Assembly (NCBI GenBank): GCA_046734335.1
Contig: JBKPRA010000031.1
Span: 1-26,059 of the forward strand
Direction of reading: 5' to 3'
Source: DATBLE01 sp046734335
GTDB taxonomy: Bacteria; Actinomycetota; Thermoleophilia; Gaiellales; Gaiellaceae
DNA length: 26,059 nucleotides
The notes beneath the pieces were generated by a model. That model made no database searches and had not been told where the DNA came from. It saw only the letters and a program-made list of their open reading frames with translations. How positions within the stretch are numbered: position 1 is the first letter of the stretch; each line of letters begins with the position of its first letter. The translations under genes and the position numbers were made by a program. Shown piece after piece: positions 14,711 through 22,197 of the stretch.

Positions 14711-15681
14711 AAGTCCTGCTTGCGGTCGACGGCGGGAACTCCAAGACCGACGTTGTGCTGATCGGCGAGGACGGCGGGCTGCTCGCATTCGCGCGCGGGC
14801 CGCAGAGCTCGCCTCATCACCTCGGCGAGGACGGCTGCATGCGCGTGCTGGCAGGGCTGGTCGAGGAAGTGGGCCTGGACGGGCGGGTCGCCTCGGGTGC
14901 GACGCTGTGCATGGCCGGCGTCGACTTCCCTCGCGAAGAGGAGCGTCTGGCCGAGCTGGTCGACGCGCGCGGCTGGACCCGGCGCGCGACCGTCCTCAAC
15001 GACACGTTCGCGGTGCTCCGAGCCGGCACGGAGGAGGGCTGGGGCGTTGCGGTGGTCTGCGGGGCGGGCATCAACTGCGTCGGAGTCGCATCCGACGGCC
15101 GCCAGGTCCGCTTTCCTGCGCTGGGGGCGATCACCGGCGACTGGGGCGGCGGCTTCGACGTCGGGCTTACCGCTGTCTCGAAGGCGGCGCGCAGCTTCGA
15201 CGGCCGCGGCCGGAAGACGACACTCGAGCACGCCGTGCCCGCGCACTACGGTTTCGAGACGCCGTACGAGCTCGCCGAGGCGATCCACCGGAAGGAGATC
15301 GCGGAGCGGCGGGTGCTGGAGCTGTCGCCGATCGTCTTCGCCGAGGCTGAGCATGACGAGGTCGCGGCGGAGATCGTCGACCGGCTCGCCGACGAGGTGG
15401 TCGCGCTGGCGTGGACGTCGCTTTCCCGACTCGACCTGGACTCGCGCCCGGTCGAGGTCCTCCTCGGTGGCGGGCTGCTCAGGGGTGAGAATTCGCGCGT
15501 GGTCGAGCGCATCCGCGAGGGTCTGCGCGAGCGGTCGCAGGTCGCGAGCGTCCGGGTGACCGGGACGCCGCCGATCGTCGGGGCGACGCTGCTGGCGCTC
15601 GACTCGGCCGGCGCGGGCCCGAAGGCGCAGGAGCGCGTCCGGGCCGAGGTGATGGCGGCAGCGGGGGTGAACGATGGCTGA
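14707..15681 (+). CDS. BadF/BadG-family sugar kinase, GlcNAc-kinase-like
   Basis: A 324-residue member of the ASKHA fold, BadF/BadG/BcrA/BcrD family, whose sugar-related branch includes N-acetylglucosamine and N-acetylmuramic/glucosamine kinases. Visible are the first phosphate motif LLAVDGGNSKTDVVL (4-18), VLNDTFAVLRAG with the catalytic Asp (near residue 99), the second phosphate motif VVCGAGINCVGV, the interdomain TGDWGGGFDVGL, and the adenosine motif EVLLGGGLLRG. The GlcNAc-type residues cannot be proved by eye. The ATGA overlap with GH4 and the overlap with the ABC ATPase suggest that it phosphorylates the imported sugar or its cleavage product. Confidence 0.88.
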   Translation: MKVLLAVDGGNSKTDVVLIGEDGGLLAFARGPQSSPHHLGEDGCMRVLAGLVEEVGLDGRVASGATLCMAGVDFPREEERLAELVDARGWTRRATVLNDTFAVLRAGTEEGWGVAVVCGAGINCVGVASDGRQVRFPALGAITGDWGGGFDVGLTAVSKAARSFDGRGRKTTLEHAVPAHYGFETPYELAEAIHRKEIAERRVLELSPIVFAEAEHDEVAAEIVDRLADEVVALAWTSLSRLDLDSRPVEVLLGGGLLRGENSRVVERIREGLRERSQVASVRVTGTPPIVGATLLALDSAGAGPKAQERVRAEVMAAAGVNDG

Positions 15682-16747
15682 GGTGCACTTCCGGCAGGCG
15701 ACCCGTGTCTATCCGGGCAACGACGAGCCGGCCGTGGACGCGTTCGATCTGGACATCGGGGACGGCGAGTTCATGGTGCTCGTCGGACCGTCGGGGTCGG
15801 GCAAGACGACGGCGCTGCGGATGCTGGCGGGGCTCGAGGAGGTCGACTCGGGCTGGATCTTCATCGGCGAGCGCGACGTGAGCGACCTGCCGCCGAAGAA
15901 TCGCGACGTGGCGATGGTCTTCCAGAACTACGCGCTCTACCCGTACCTGACCGTGGCCGCCAACATCGGCTTCCCGCTCAAGGTCGCGGGCGTGAAGAAG
16001 GCCGAGCGCGAGCGGCGTGTGCACGAGGTAGCGGAGCTGCTCGAGCTGACCGACTACCTGGGCCGCAAGCCGGGACAGCTCTCCGGGGGCCAGCGCCAGC
16101 GGGTGGCGATGGGCCGCGCGATCGTCCGCGAGCCGAGCGTCTTCCTGATGGACGAGCCGCTCTCGAACCTCGACGCGAAGCTGCGCGTGCAAATGCGGGC
16201 CGACATCGCAGCTCTGCAGTCTCGGCTCGGCGTCACCACCGTGTACGTCACGCACGACCAGGCCGAGGCGATGACGCTCGGGCACCGCGTCGCCGTGCTC
16301 AAGGACGGGCGGCTCCAGCAGTGCGACGTGCCGCGCGCGCTGTACGAGCGGCCGGCCAACACGTTCGTCGCCGGGTTCATCGGGTCGCCGTCGATGAACC
16401 TGCTCGAGGTGCCGCTGAACGGCGCCGGCTGCTCGTTCTGCGACGTGCAGGTGCCGCTGCCGGCCTCGCTGACCACGTCGAACGGAAAGGTCGTGCTCGG
16501 CCTGCGGCCGGAGTCGCTGGAGCTCGCTCCCGGCGGGATCGACGCGCGGGTCGAGATGGTCGAGGAGATCGGGGCGGACGCCTACGTTTTTTGCGCCGCG
16601 GATCACGAGGGCGAGCCGGTCAGACTGGTCGCCCGCACCGAGGCGCGCTCCGCGCCGGAGCGCGAGGCCAAGGTGTCGCTTTGCCTGCGCGGGGAGGACG
16701 CGCACTTCTTCGACGCCGACACGGGTGTGCGGCTGGAGGTCGCCTGA
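15674..16747 (+). CDS. Sugar ABC transporter ATPase, UgpC/MsmK-type
   Basis: A 357-residue ATPase with all motifs intact. Walker A is GPSGSGKT (38-45), the Q-loop is FQNYALYPYLT (Gln84), and the ABC signature is LSGGQ (136-140). Walker B is VFLMDEP (156-162), the D-loop SNLD follows, and the switch His is His194 (YVTHDQ). The C-terminal part (about 240-357) is a TOBE/MOP-like regulatory domain with LGLRPESLEL. It energises the two permeases of the same operon. In many actinobacteria this subunit is encoded elsewhere and shared; here it lies in the cluster. The start overlaps the kinase gene by eight bases. Confidence 0.95.
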   Translation: MAEVHFRQATRVYPGNDEPAVDAFDLDIGDGEFMVLVGPSGSGKTTALRMLAGLEEVDSGWIFIGERDVSDLPPKNRDVAMVFQNYALYPYLTVAANIGFPLKVAGVKKAERERRVHEVAELLELTDYLGRKPGQLSGGQRQRVAMGRAIVREPSVFLMDEPLSNLDAKLRVQMRADIAALQSRLGVTTVYVTHDQAEAMTLGHRVAVLKDGRLQQCDVPRALYERPANTFVAGFIGSPSMNLLEVPLNGAGCSFCDVQVPLPASLTTSNGKVVLGLRPESLELAPGGIDARVEMVEEIGADAYVFCAADHEGEPVRLVARTEARSAPEREAKVSLCLRGEDAHFFDADTGVRLEVA

Positions 16748-16757
16748 GCCGTCCGTG

Positions 16758-17783
16758 ATGGAGCTCGACGTCGTCACGCCGGCCCTGGTCGTCGACCTCG
16801 AGCGGCTGGAGTCGAACCTCGGGCGGTGGCAGGACTACTGCGACCGGGCCGGCCTCGCGAACCGCCCGCATGTGAAGACGCACAAGTGCGTCGAGATCGC
16901 ACGGCGCCAGGTCGGGCTCGGCGCGCGCGGCGTCACCTGCCAGACCCTGCACGAGGCGGAGATGATGATCGAAGTCGGAATCGACGACGTGCTGGTCCCG
17001 TACAACGTCGTCGGCGAGGGGAAGCTGGAAAGGCTCGCCGCGCTCCTCCGACGCGCAGTCGTGCAGGTCACCGCCGACGATGCGTCGTTGCTCTCCGGGC
17101 TTGCCCGAGCGGCCGACCGCGCCGGACGGGAGCTCGGGGTGCTCGTCGACTGCGACACGGGGCTCGGGCGGACGGGCGTGGCCTCGCCTGAGGAGGCGGC
17201 CGAGCTCGCCGGCGCGATCGCACGCACCTCCGGTCTGCGCTTCGCCGGCCTCGTTACGTTCCCGGCGCTGCCCGCAGCACACGCTTTTCTCGAGGAAGCC
17301 GCCACCCTGATCCGACGCGACGGGCCAGCGGTCGAGACGGTCTCGGCAGGCGGGACGCCGACGATGTGGAGCTCGGACCGGCTCCGGCCCCTAGTCACCG
17401 AGTACCGCGCCGGCACGTATGTGTTCAACGACCGCAACACCGTGCGCCTCCGGGCCGCCTCGCTCGACGAGGTCGCGCTGACCGTGGCCGCCACGGTCGT
17501 GAGTCGGCGCGGTGGCCGCGCGATCGTCGACGCGGGCAGCAAGGCGCTCAGCTCCGAGGCGGCCGACGACGGTTTCGGCCTCGTCCTGGGGGCGCCGACC
17601 TCTCGCCTCGTGCGGCTGGACGAGGAGCACGGCTACGTCGAGCCGGGCGACGGGCTCGAGCTCGGCCAGCAGGTGCGGATCGTGCCGAACCACGTCTGCC
17701 TGGCCGTGAACCTCGCCGACGAGCTGGTGGCCGTGCGAGGCGGCGAGATCGCGGCGCGCTGGCCGGTCGAGCGCGGGCGCTGA
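16758..17783 (+). CDS. PLP enzyme, D-threonine aldolase / D-serine dehydratase type
   Basis: This 341-residue enzyme has the alanine-racemase-like fold III barrel. RPHVKTHK carries the PLP lysine (Lys40). LVDCDTGLGRTGV and ETVSAGGTPTMW line the cofactor site. AGTYVFNDRN is a typical family block. The C-terminal NHVCLAV places His312 and Cys314, the metal pair of the D-threonine aldolase/D-serine dehydratase (DSD1) group. It therefore acts on D-3-hydroxyamino acids: aldol cleavage of D-threonine-like substrates or dehydration of D-serine. Which it is cannot be told from sequence. It follows the ABC ATPase by 10 bases and is followed by a hairpin, so it is probably the last gene of the sugar operon. 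Confidence 0.85.
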   Translation: MELDVVTPALVVDLERLESNLGRWQDYCDRAGLANRPHVKTHKCVEIARRQVGLGARGVTCQTLHEAEMMIEVGIDDVLVPYNVVGEGKLERLAALLRRAVVQVTADDASLLSGLARAADRAGRELGVLVDCDTGLGRTGVASPEEAAELAGAIARTSGLRFAGLVTFPALPAAHAFLEEAATLIRRDGPAVETVSAGGTPTMWSSDRLRPLVTEYRAGTYVFNDRNTVRLRAASLDEVALTVAATVVSRRGGRAIVDAGSKALSSEAADDGFGLVLGAPTSRLVRLDEEHGYVEPGDGLELGQQVRIVPNHVCLAVNLADELVAVRGGEIAARWPVERGR

Positions 17784-17784
17784 A

Positions 17785-17819
17785 CGGCAGCGACCCGGTT
17801 GGCTGAACTGCCGCTGCCG
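17785..17819 (+). terminator. Hairpin after the sugar operon
   Basis: CGGCAGCG (17785-17792) pairs perfectly with CGCTGCCG (17812-17819). A further short stem (GGTT with AACT) forms inside the loop. It begins two bases after the stop of the PLP enzyme gene. No T run follows, as is common for GC-rich actinobacterial terminators. Confidence 0.55.
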
Positions 17820-17849
17820 GGGAGTGTCCTGCGGGTAGCGTTCAACGGC

Positions 17850-17927
17850 ATGTCGGCCCTTAGCGACCACGATGAAGCACACGTCGACCGCGCCAACGCG
17901 AACGCGTTCGTGCAACGGTTCGCGTAA
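17850..17927 (+). CDS. Possible 25-residue leader ORF
   Basis: An ATG-started frame reads MSALSDHDEAHVDRANANAF and stops after VQRFA with a TAA whose last A is the first base of the ATG of the zinc-finger gene. The one-base TAATG junction suggests possible translational coupling, and this could be a leader peptide. There is no strong ribosome site and no family match. It could also be chance, or the remnant of a longer gene. Confidence 0.2.
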   Translation: MSALSDHDEAHVDRANANAFVQRFA

Positions 17928-18202
17928 TGGCCACGCCCGTCTGCACCCACCTCGACCAGATCCAGGTGACAGAACTGCCCGAGACGATCGCCGGCTGCGA
18001 GGAATGTCTGAAGATCGGCGGTCGGTGGATGCACCTCCGGATGTGCGAGATCTGCGGGAAGATCGGCTGCTGCGACTCGTCGCCGAACCGCCACGCGTCG
18101 AAGCACGCGCACGAAGCCGGTCACCCGATCGCCCGCTCGGCCGAGCCCGGCGAGGACTGGAGCTGGTGCTTCGTCGACGAGGTCGCGTTCGTCCTCGAAT
18201 GA
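17927..18202 (+). CDS. UBP-type zinc finger protein
   Basis: A 91-residue stand-alone ZnF-UBP domain. The ligand pattern is all present: CTH (Cys6, His8), CEEC (Cys24, Cys27), CEIC (Cys40, Cys43), GCC and the His series in NRHASKHAHEAGHPI (about 54-68). In eukaryotes this domain binds the C-terminus of ubiquitin. In bacteria it occurs alone, or near FAD-dependent reductases and Na+/H+ antiporters, with unknown role. Here both such genes lie within 6 kb. It begins at a TAATG junction and ends in an ATGA overlap with the DUF5996 gene, so the three genes to 20558 are probably translated together. Confidence 0.9.
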   Translation: MATPVCTHLDQIQVTELPETIAGCEECLKIGGRWMHLRMCEICGKIGCCDSSPNRHASKHAHEAGHPIARSAEPGEDWSWCFVDEVAFVLE

Positions 18203-19116
18203 CGTCGCTGCCGCTGCTCCCGTACCCGGAGTGGGAGCCGACGAAGCAGACGCTGCACCTCTGGGCGCAGATCGTCGGCAAGGTGAAGCTGGCGTCGGCG
18301 CCGCCGAAGAACCACTGGTGGCACGTGCCCCTCTACCTCGACGTCCACGGCCTCACCACCCGGCTGCTGCACAGCGCCGACGGCACGCCGTTCGAGATCC
18401 GCTTCGACTTCGCCGCCCACCGGCTGGTGGTGGAGACGCCCCGGGCCGAAAAGTCGTTCGCGCTGGTGGACGGCCTGTCGGTGGCTGCCTTCGACCGGGA
18501 GCTGCACGCCGCGCTCGGCGGTCTCGGGCTCGACATGACGATCGTGGAGCACCCGTTTGGCGTGCCGACGACGACACCGTTCGCGGAGGACGACGAGCAC
18601 CACTCGTACGACGCCGAGGCCGTCGAGCGCTTCTGGCGCGTGCTGGACTGGAGCGGGGAGGTGCTGGAGGAGTTCGCCGGTTGGTTCTGCGGCAAGCAGA
18701 GTCCGGTCCACCTCTTCTGGCACTCGTTCGATCTGGCGCTGACCCGCTTCAGCGGCCGTCGCGCACCGGATCAGCCGGACGCGGATCCGGTGAGCAGGGA
18801 GGCGTACACGCACGAGGTCGTCTCGTTCGGCTTCTGGGCAGGCGACCAGAACGTCCGCGAGCCCGCCTACTACTCGTACGCGGCGCCGGAGCCCGACCGG
18901 TTACGCGGCCGGGAGCTTTCACCCGCGGGCCATGTTCGCTGGGTCGAGCTGGGCGGCGGCTCACTGGCGATCCTCCCGTACGAGGACGTCCGTACGGCGC
19001 TCGACCCGAAGGCGATGCTGCTCGACTTCCTCGAGAGCGCGTACGAGGCGGGGGCCGACGCTGCCGGCTGGGATCGCGGCGAGCTCGTCTCGTCGTTCTG
19101 CCCGCCGATCACATGA
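18199..19116 (+). CDS. DUF5996 family protein
   Basis: A 305-residue protein with the hallmark sequences of DUF5996: the opening LPYPEWEPTKQTLHLWAQIVGK, then KNHWWHVPLYLDVHGLTT, and later HLFWHSFDLALTRFSGR and SFGFWAGDQNVREPAYYSYAAPEP. It is soluble, rich in Trp and His, with no signal peptide or membrane segment. Function is unknown. The conserved His/Trp/Asp positions (HSFD, WAGD) could form a binding or catalytic site, but I cannot assign one. It is coupled at both ends by four-base ATGA overlaps to the UBP finger and to the exporter. Confidence 0.88.
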   Translation: MTSLPLLPYPEWEPTKQTLHLWAQIVGKVKLASAPPKNHWWHVPLYLDVHGLTTRLLHSADGTPFEIRFDFAAHRLVVETPRAEKSFALVDGLSVAAFDRELHAALGGLGLDMTIVEHPFGVPTTTPFAEDDEHHSYDAEAVERFWRVLDWSGEVLEEFAGWFCGKQSPVHLFWHSFDLALTRFSGRRAPDQPDADPVSREAYTHEVVSFGFWAGDQNVREPAYYSYAAPEPDRLRGRELSPAGHVRWVELGGGSLAILPYEDVRTALDPKAMLLDFLESAYEAGADAAGWDRGELVSSFCPPIT

Positions 19117-20558
19117 GCCGCCGGCAGCGGCTGACGCTCGCCGCGGCCATCGTCGGCTCGGGCGTGGCGATGCTCGACGGCACGATCGTCAACGTGGCGC
19201 TGCCCGCGATTGAGCGCGACCTCGGCGGAGGGCTGTCGGCGCAGCAGTGGGTGGCGAATGCATACCTGCTCTCGCTGGGGTCGCTGATCCTGATCGGCGG
19301 CTCGCTCGGCGACATCTACGGCGAGCGGCGGATCTTCGCGCTCGGCGTCAGCCTGTTCGGCGTGTTTTCGGTCGCGTGCGCGCTGGCGCCGACGATCGAG
19401 GCCCTGATCGCCGCCAGGGCGCTGCAGGGCGCGGCGGGCGCTCTCCTGACGCCGAGCGCGCTGGCGATCATCGTCGCCGCGTTCCCGCTCCGCGAACGGG
19501 CGGCTGCGATCGGCACCTGGACGGCCTGGGGCGGGATCGCTGCGATCGTCGGGCCGCTGCTCGGCGGCGTCATCGTCGACAACGCCTCCTGGCGCTGGGT
19601 GTTCGCGATCAACGTGCCCCCGGTGGTCGCGACGGTCGCTCTCGTGCTCGCTGCCGTCCCGCGCACGGCTCGGGTCGTCGGTCGGAAGGTGGACGTCACA
19701 GGCGCGATCCTTTGCGTGCTCGGGCTGGGCGGGTTTGTCTTCGCGCTGATCGAGCAGCCCCGGCACGGCTGGTCGAGCCCGGTGATCTGGATCCCGCTCG
19801 TCGCCGGGATCGGCTTCCTCGTGCTCTTCGTCGCCTACGAACGGCGGACGGCAGAGCCGATGCTGAAGCTGGAGCTCTTCTCGAGGCGCAACTTCGCCGT
19901 CGGCAACGCCGAGACGCTCGCGATGTACGGAGGCGTCGCGATCCTCTTCTTCTTCCTGGTCATCTACCTCCAGGAGGTCGCCGGGTATTCGGCGGTGCGC
20001 AGCGGCCTGACCACGGTGCCGGTCACGGTGGTGATGTTCGCGCTCTCGCGCCGCTTCGGCGCGCTCGCCGACCGCCACGGCCCGCGGCTGTTCATGGGTT
20101 GCGGGCCGCTCGTTGCCGCCGGCGGGATCCTGCTCCTGCTACGGGTGGGAATGCACCCGTCGTACCTGACCGACCTGCTCCCAGCACTACTCATCTTCGC
20201 GTTCGGCCTGACGGCAACCGTCTCCCCGCTGACCGCGACTGTGCTCGCAGACGCCGACGAGAGCGACGCGGGCATCGCGTCCGCGGTGAACAACGCAGTG
20301 GCTCGGGTCGCCGGACTCGTCGGCGTCGCGGTCGTCGGCGTCGTGGTCGCAGGGGCGCTCACCGGCGACACCTTCGCCCCGAACCAGGAGTCGGTGCACG
20401 CGTTTCACGTCGCGGTTGCGATCTGCGCGGCGCTCGTCGCCGCGGGCGGCGTGGCCGGGCTCGCGGGGATCGTCAACCCGCGCCGCCACGTCAAGGCCGA
20501 GCAGTGCCCCGGCGGGCAGCTGTCGGGGGCGCCGGAAGCTGCCGGCGGGGTCTCCTGA
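19113..20558 (+). CDS. MFS drug exporter, DHA2 (EmrB/QacA) type
   Basis: A 481-residue transporter with about 14 membrane helices, the size of the DHA2 group. The first helix has the signature VAMLDGTIVNVALPAI (18-33). Motif A is GSLGDIYGERR after helix 2. Helix 4 carries ALQGAAGALLTPSAL, and motif C appears as AIVGPLLGGVIVDNASWRWVFAIN. It is expected to export hydrophobic drugs or metabolites using the proton gradient; no substrate can be assigned. The start overlaps the DUF5996 stop by four bases. The hydrophilic C-terminal tail overlaps a possible terminator hairpin. Confidence 0.92.
   Translation: MSRRQRLTLAAAIVGSGVAMLDGTIVNVALPAIERDLGGGLSAQQWVANAYLLSLGSLILIGGSLGDIYGERRIFALGVSLFGVFSVACALAPTIEALIAARALQGAAGALLTPSALAIIVAAFPLRERAAAIGTWTAWGGIAAIVGPLLGGVIVDNASWRWVFAINVPPVVATVALVLAAVPRTARVVGRKVDVTGAILCVLGLGGFVFALIEQPRHGWSSPVIWIPLVAGIGFLVLFVAYERRTAEPMLKLELFSRRNFAVGNAETLAMYGGVAILFFFLVIYLQEVAGYSAVRSGLTTVPVTVVMFALSRRFGALADRHGPRLFMGCGPLVAAGGILLLLRVGMHPSYLTDLLPALLIFAFGLTATVSPLTATVLADADESDAGIASAVNNAVARVAGLVGVAVVGVVVAGALTGDTFAPNQESVHAFHVAVAICAALVAAGGVAGLAGIVNPRRHVKAEQCPGGQLSGAPEAAGGVS
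20507..20550 (+). terminator. Hairpin at the 3' end of the exporter gene
   Basis: CCCCGGCGGGCAGCT (20507-20521) pairs, with two bulged bases, to AGCTGCCGGCGGGG (20537-20550). It lies within the last codons of the exporter gene and lacks a T run. It might end or attenuate the 17927-20558 transcript before the antiporter gene. Confidence 0.35.
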
Positions 20559-20594
20559 CCCTCTGCTCGTTACTGTGATCCCGGGTCGTACGCC

Positions 20595-22196
20595 ATGGTG
20601 ATCTTCGAGTTCGGTACCCGCCAGGAGCTCCAGCTGCTCGGACTGCTCGTCGCAGGCGCTGCGCTGCTGATCCTGGCCGGGCCGCTACGCATCCCCTACC
20701 CGATTCTGCTCGTGCTCGGTGGGCTGCTGCTCGCCTTCGGCCCGGGCGTGCCGAAGGTGACCATGCCGCCGGAGGTCGTCCTCGTCGGCATCCTGCCGCC
20801 GCTCCTCTACCAGGCGGCGTACGCGACGGGACTTCGCGAGCTGCGGCGGAACCTGCGGCCGATCTCGCTCCTTGCCGTCGGCCTGGTCCTGCTCACGACC
20901 TGCGGCGTCGCCGTGGTCGCGCACGCGATCACCGACCTCGGTTGGGCGGAGGCCTTCGTCCTGGGCGCGGTCGTCTCGCCGACCGATCCGATCGCGGCCA
21001 CCGCGATCGGTCGGCGGCTCGGGGTTCCCCGGCGGCTGATCGACATCATCGAGGGCGAGAGCCTCGTCAACGACGGCACGGCGCTCGTGCTCCTGCGCAC
21101 CGCAATCGTGGCCGCTGTCGCCGGCTCGTTCTCCGTCTGGGACGCCGGCTGGCACCTGGCGGTGAACATCGTCGGCGGAATTGCGGTCGGCCTCGCGGTC
21201 GGCTACCCGATCCGGCGTCTCCGGCGCGTGCTCGACAACCCTCCGCTCGAGGTGACGATCGCCTTCCTCACCGGCTATTTCGCCTTCCTGCCGGCCTCGG
21301 CGATTCACGTATCCGGCGTGCTCGCCGTCGTCACCGCCGGCATCTACATGGGCTGGTACACGCCCGAGCTGACGACGGTGCAGACCCGGCTGCAGGGCGA
21401 GGGATTCTGGAGCGTGTTCACGTTCCTGCTCAACGTGCTTCTCTTCGGCCTGGTCGGCCTGCAGCTGCGCCCGGTGCTCGACGGGCTCTCCGACCACGGC
21501 GGCTGGTCGCTCGTCGGCGACGCGGCAGTGATCGTCCTCGCCGTGATCGCGCTCCGGATCGTCTGGGTCTTCCCGGCGACCTATCTGCCCCGCTGGCTCG
21601 TCCCGGGCCTCAGCGAACGTGACCCGTCGCCGCCGTTGCGCTATCCCGCGTTCATCGCGTGGAACGGCATGCGCGGGGCGGTGACGATCGCGGCTGCGCT
21701 GATCGTCCCGCTGCGGACCGATGCCGGTGGACCGCTTCCGGGCCGCGACCTGATCGTCTTCGTCTCGTTCGCGGTGGTGCTGGCGACGCTCGTCGGCCAG
21801 GGCCTGTCGATGCCGCTGGTCATCCGCGCGCTTCGGCTGGAGGCGGACGACGGTGGCGCCGACGAGGAAGAGGCTCTGGCCCGGGTTCGCGCCGCCGAGG
21901 CGGCGCTCGAGCGGCTCGAGGAGCTCGAGCCGGAGGTCTGGGTGCTCGACGACACGGTCGAGCGGCTCCGCGGGCTGTACCGCTTCCGGATCGACCGCTT
22001 CAACGCACGTGTCGACCCCGACGGCGACGGGAAGATCGAGAAGCGGTCGGCGAAGTACCAGAAGCTTCGGCGCGAGCTGCTCGACGCCGAGCGGCACGCG
22101 GTGGTCGAGCTCCGTAATACCGGCGAGATCAGCGACGAGGTGATGCGCCGGGTCGAGCGGGACCTCGACCTCGAGGTCTCGCGGCTCGACCGCTGA
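20595..22196 (+). CDS. CPA1-family Na+/H+ antiporter (NhaP-like)
   Basis: A 533-residue protein with about 12 membrane helices (to about residue 415) and a long charged cytoplasmic tail. The ion-site motifs are present: VSPTDPIAATAIGRRLGVP (about 130-148) and EGESLVNDGTALVLLR (about 153-168). GMRGAVTIAAAL later is typical of bacterial CPA1 proteins. It exchanges sodium or potassium for protons. The tail (about 420-533) is highly helical and Glu/Arg-rich, probably a coiled coil with a regulatory role. The gene begins 36 bases after the exporter with a weak ribosome site, and ends one base from the converging reductase gene. Confidence 0.92.
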   Translation: MVIFEFGTRQELQLLGLLVAGAALLILAGPLRIPYPILLVLGGLLLAFGPGVPKVTMPPEVVLVGILPPLLYQAAYATGLRELRRNLRPISLLAVGLVLLTTCGVAVVAHAITDLGWAEAFVLGAVVSPTDPIAATAIGRRLGVPRRLIDIIEGESLVNDGTALVLLRTAIVAAVAGSFSVWDAGWHLAVNIVGGIAVGLAVGYPIRRLRRVLDNPPLEVTIAFLTGYFAFLPASAIHVSGVLAVVTAGIYMGWYTPELTTVQTRLQGEGFWSVFTFLLNVLLFGLVGLQLRPVLDGLSDHGGWSLVGDAAVIVLAVIALRIVWVFPATYLPRWLVPGLSERDPSPPLRYPAFIAWNGMRGAVTIAAALIVPLRTDAGGPLPGRDLIVFVSFAVVLATLVGQGLSMPLVIRALRLEADDGGADEEEALARVRAAEAALERLEELEPEVWVLDDTVERLRGLYRFRIDRFNARVDPDGDGKIEKRSAKYQKLRRELLDAERHAVVELRNTGEISDEVMRRVERDLDLEVSRLDR

Positions 22197-22197
22197 C

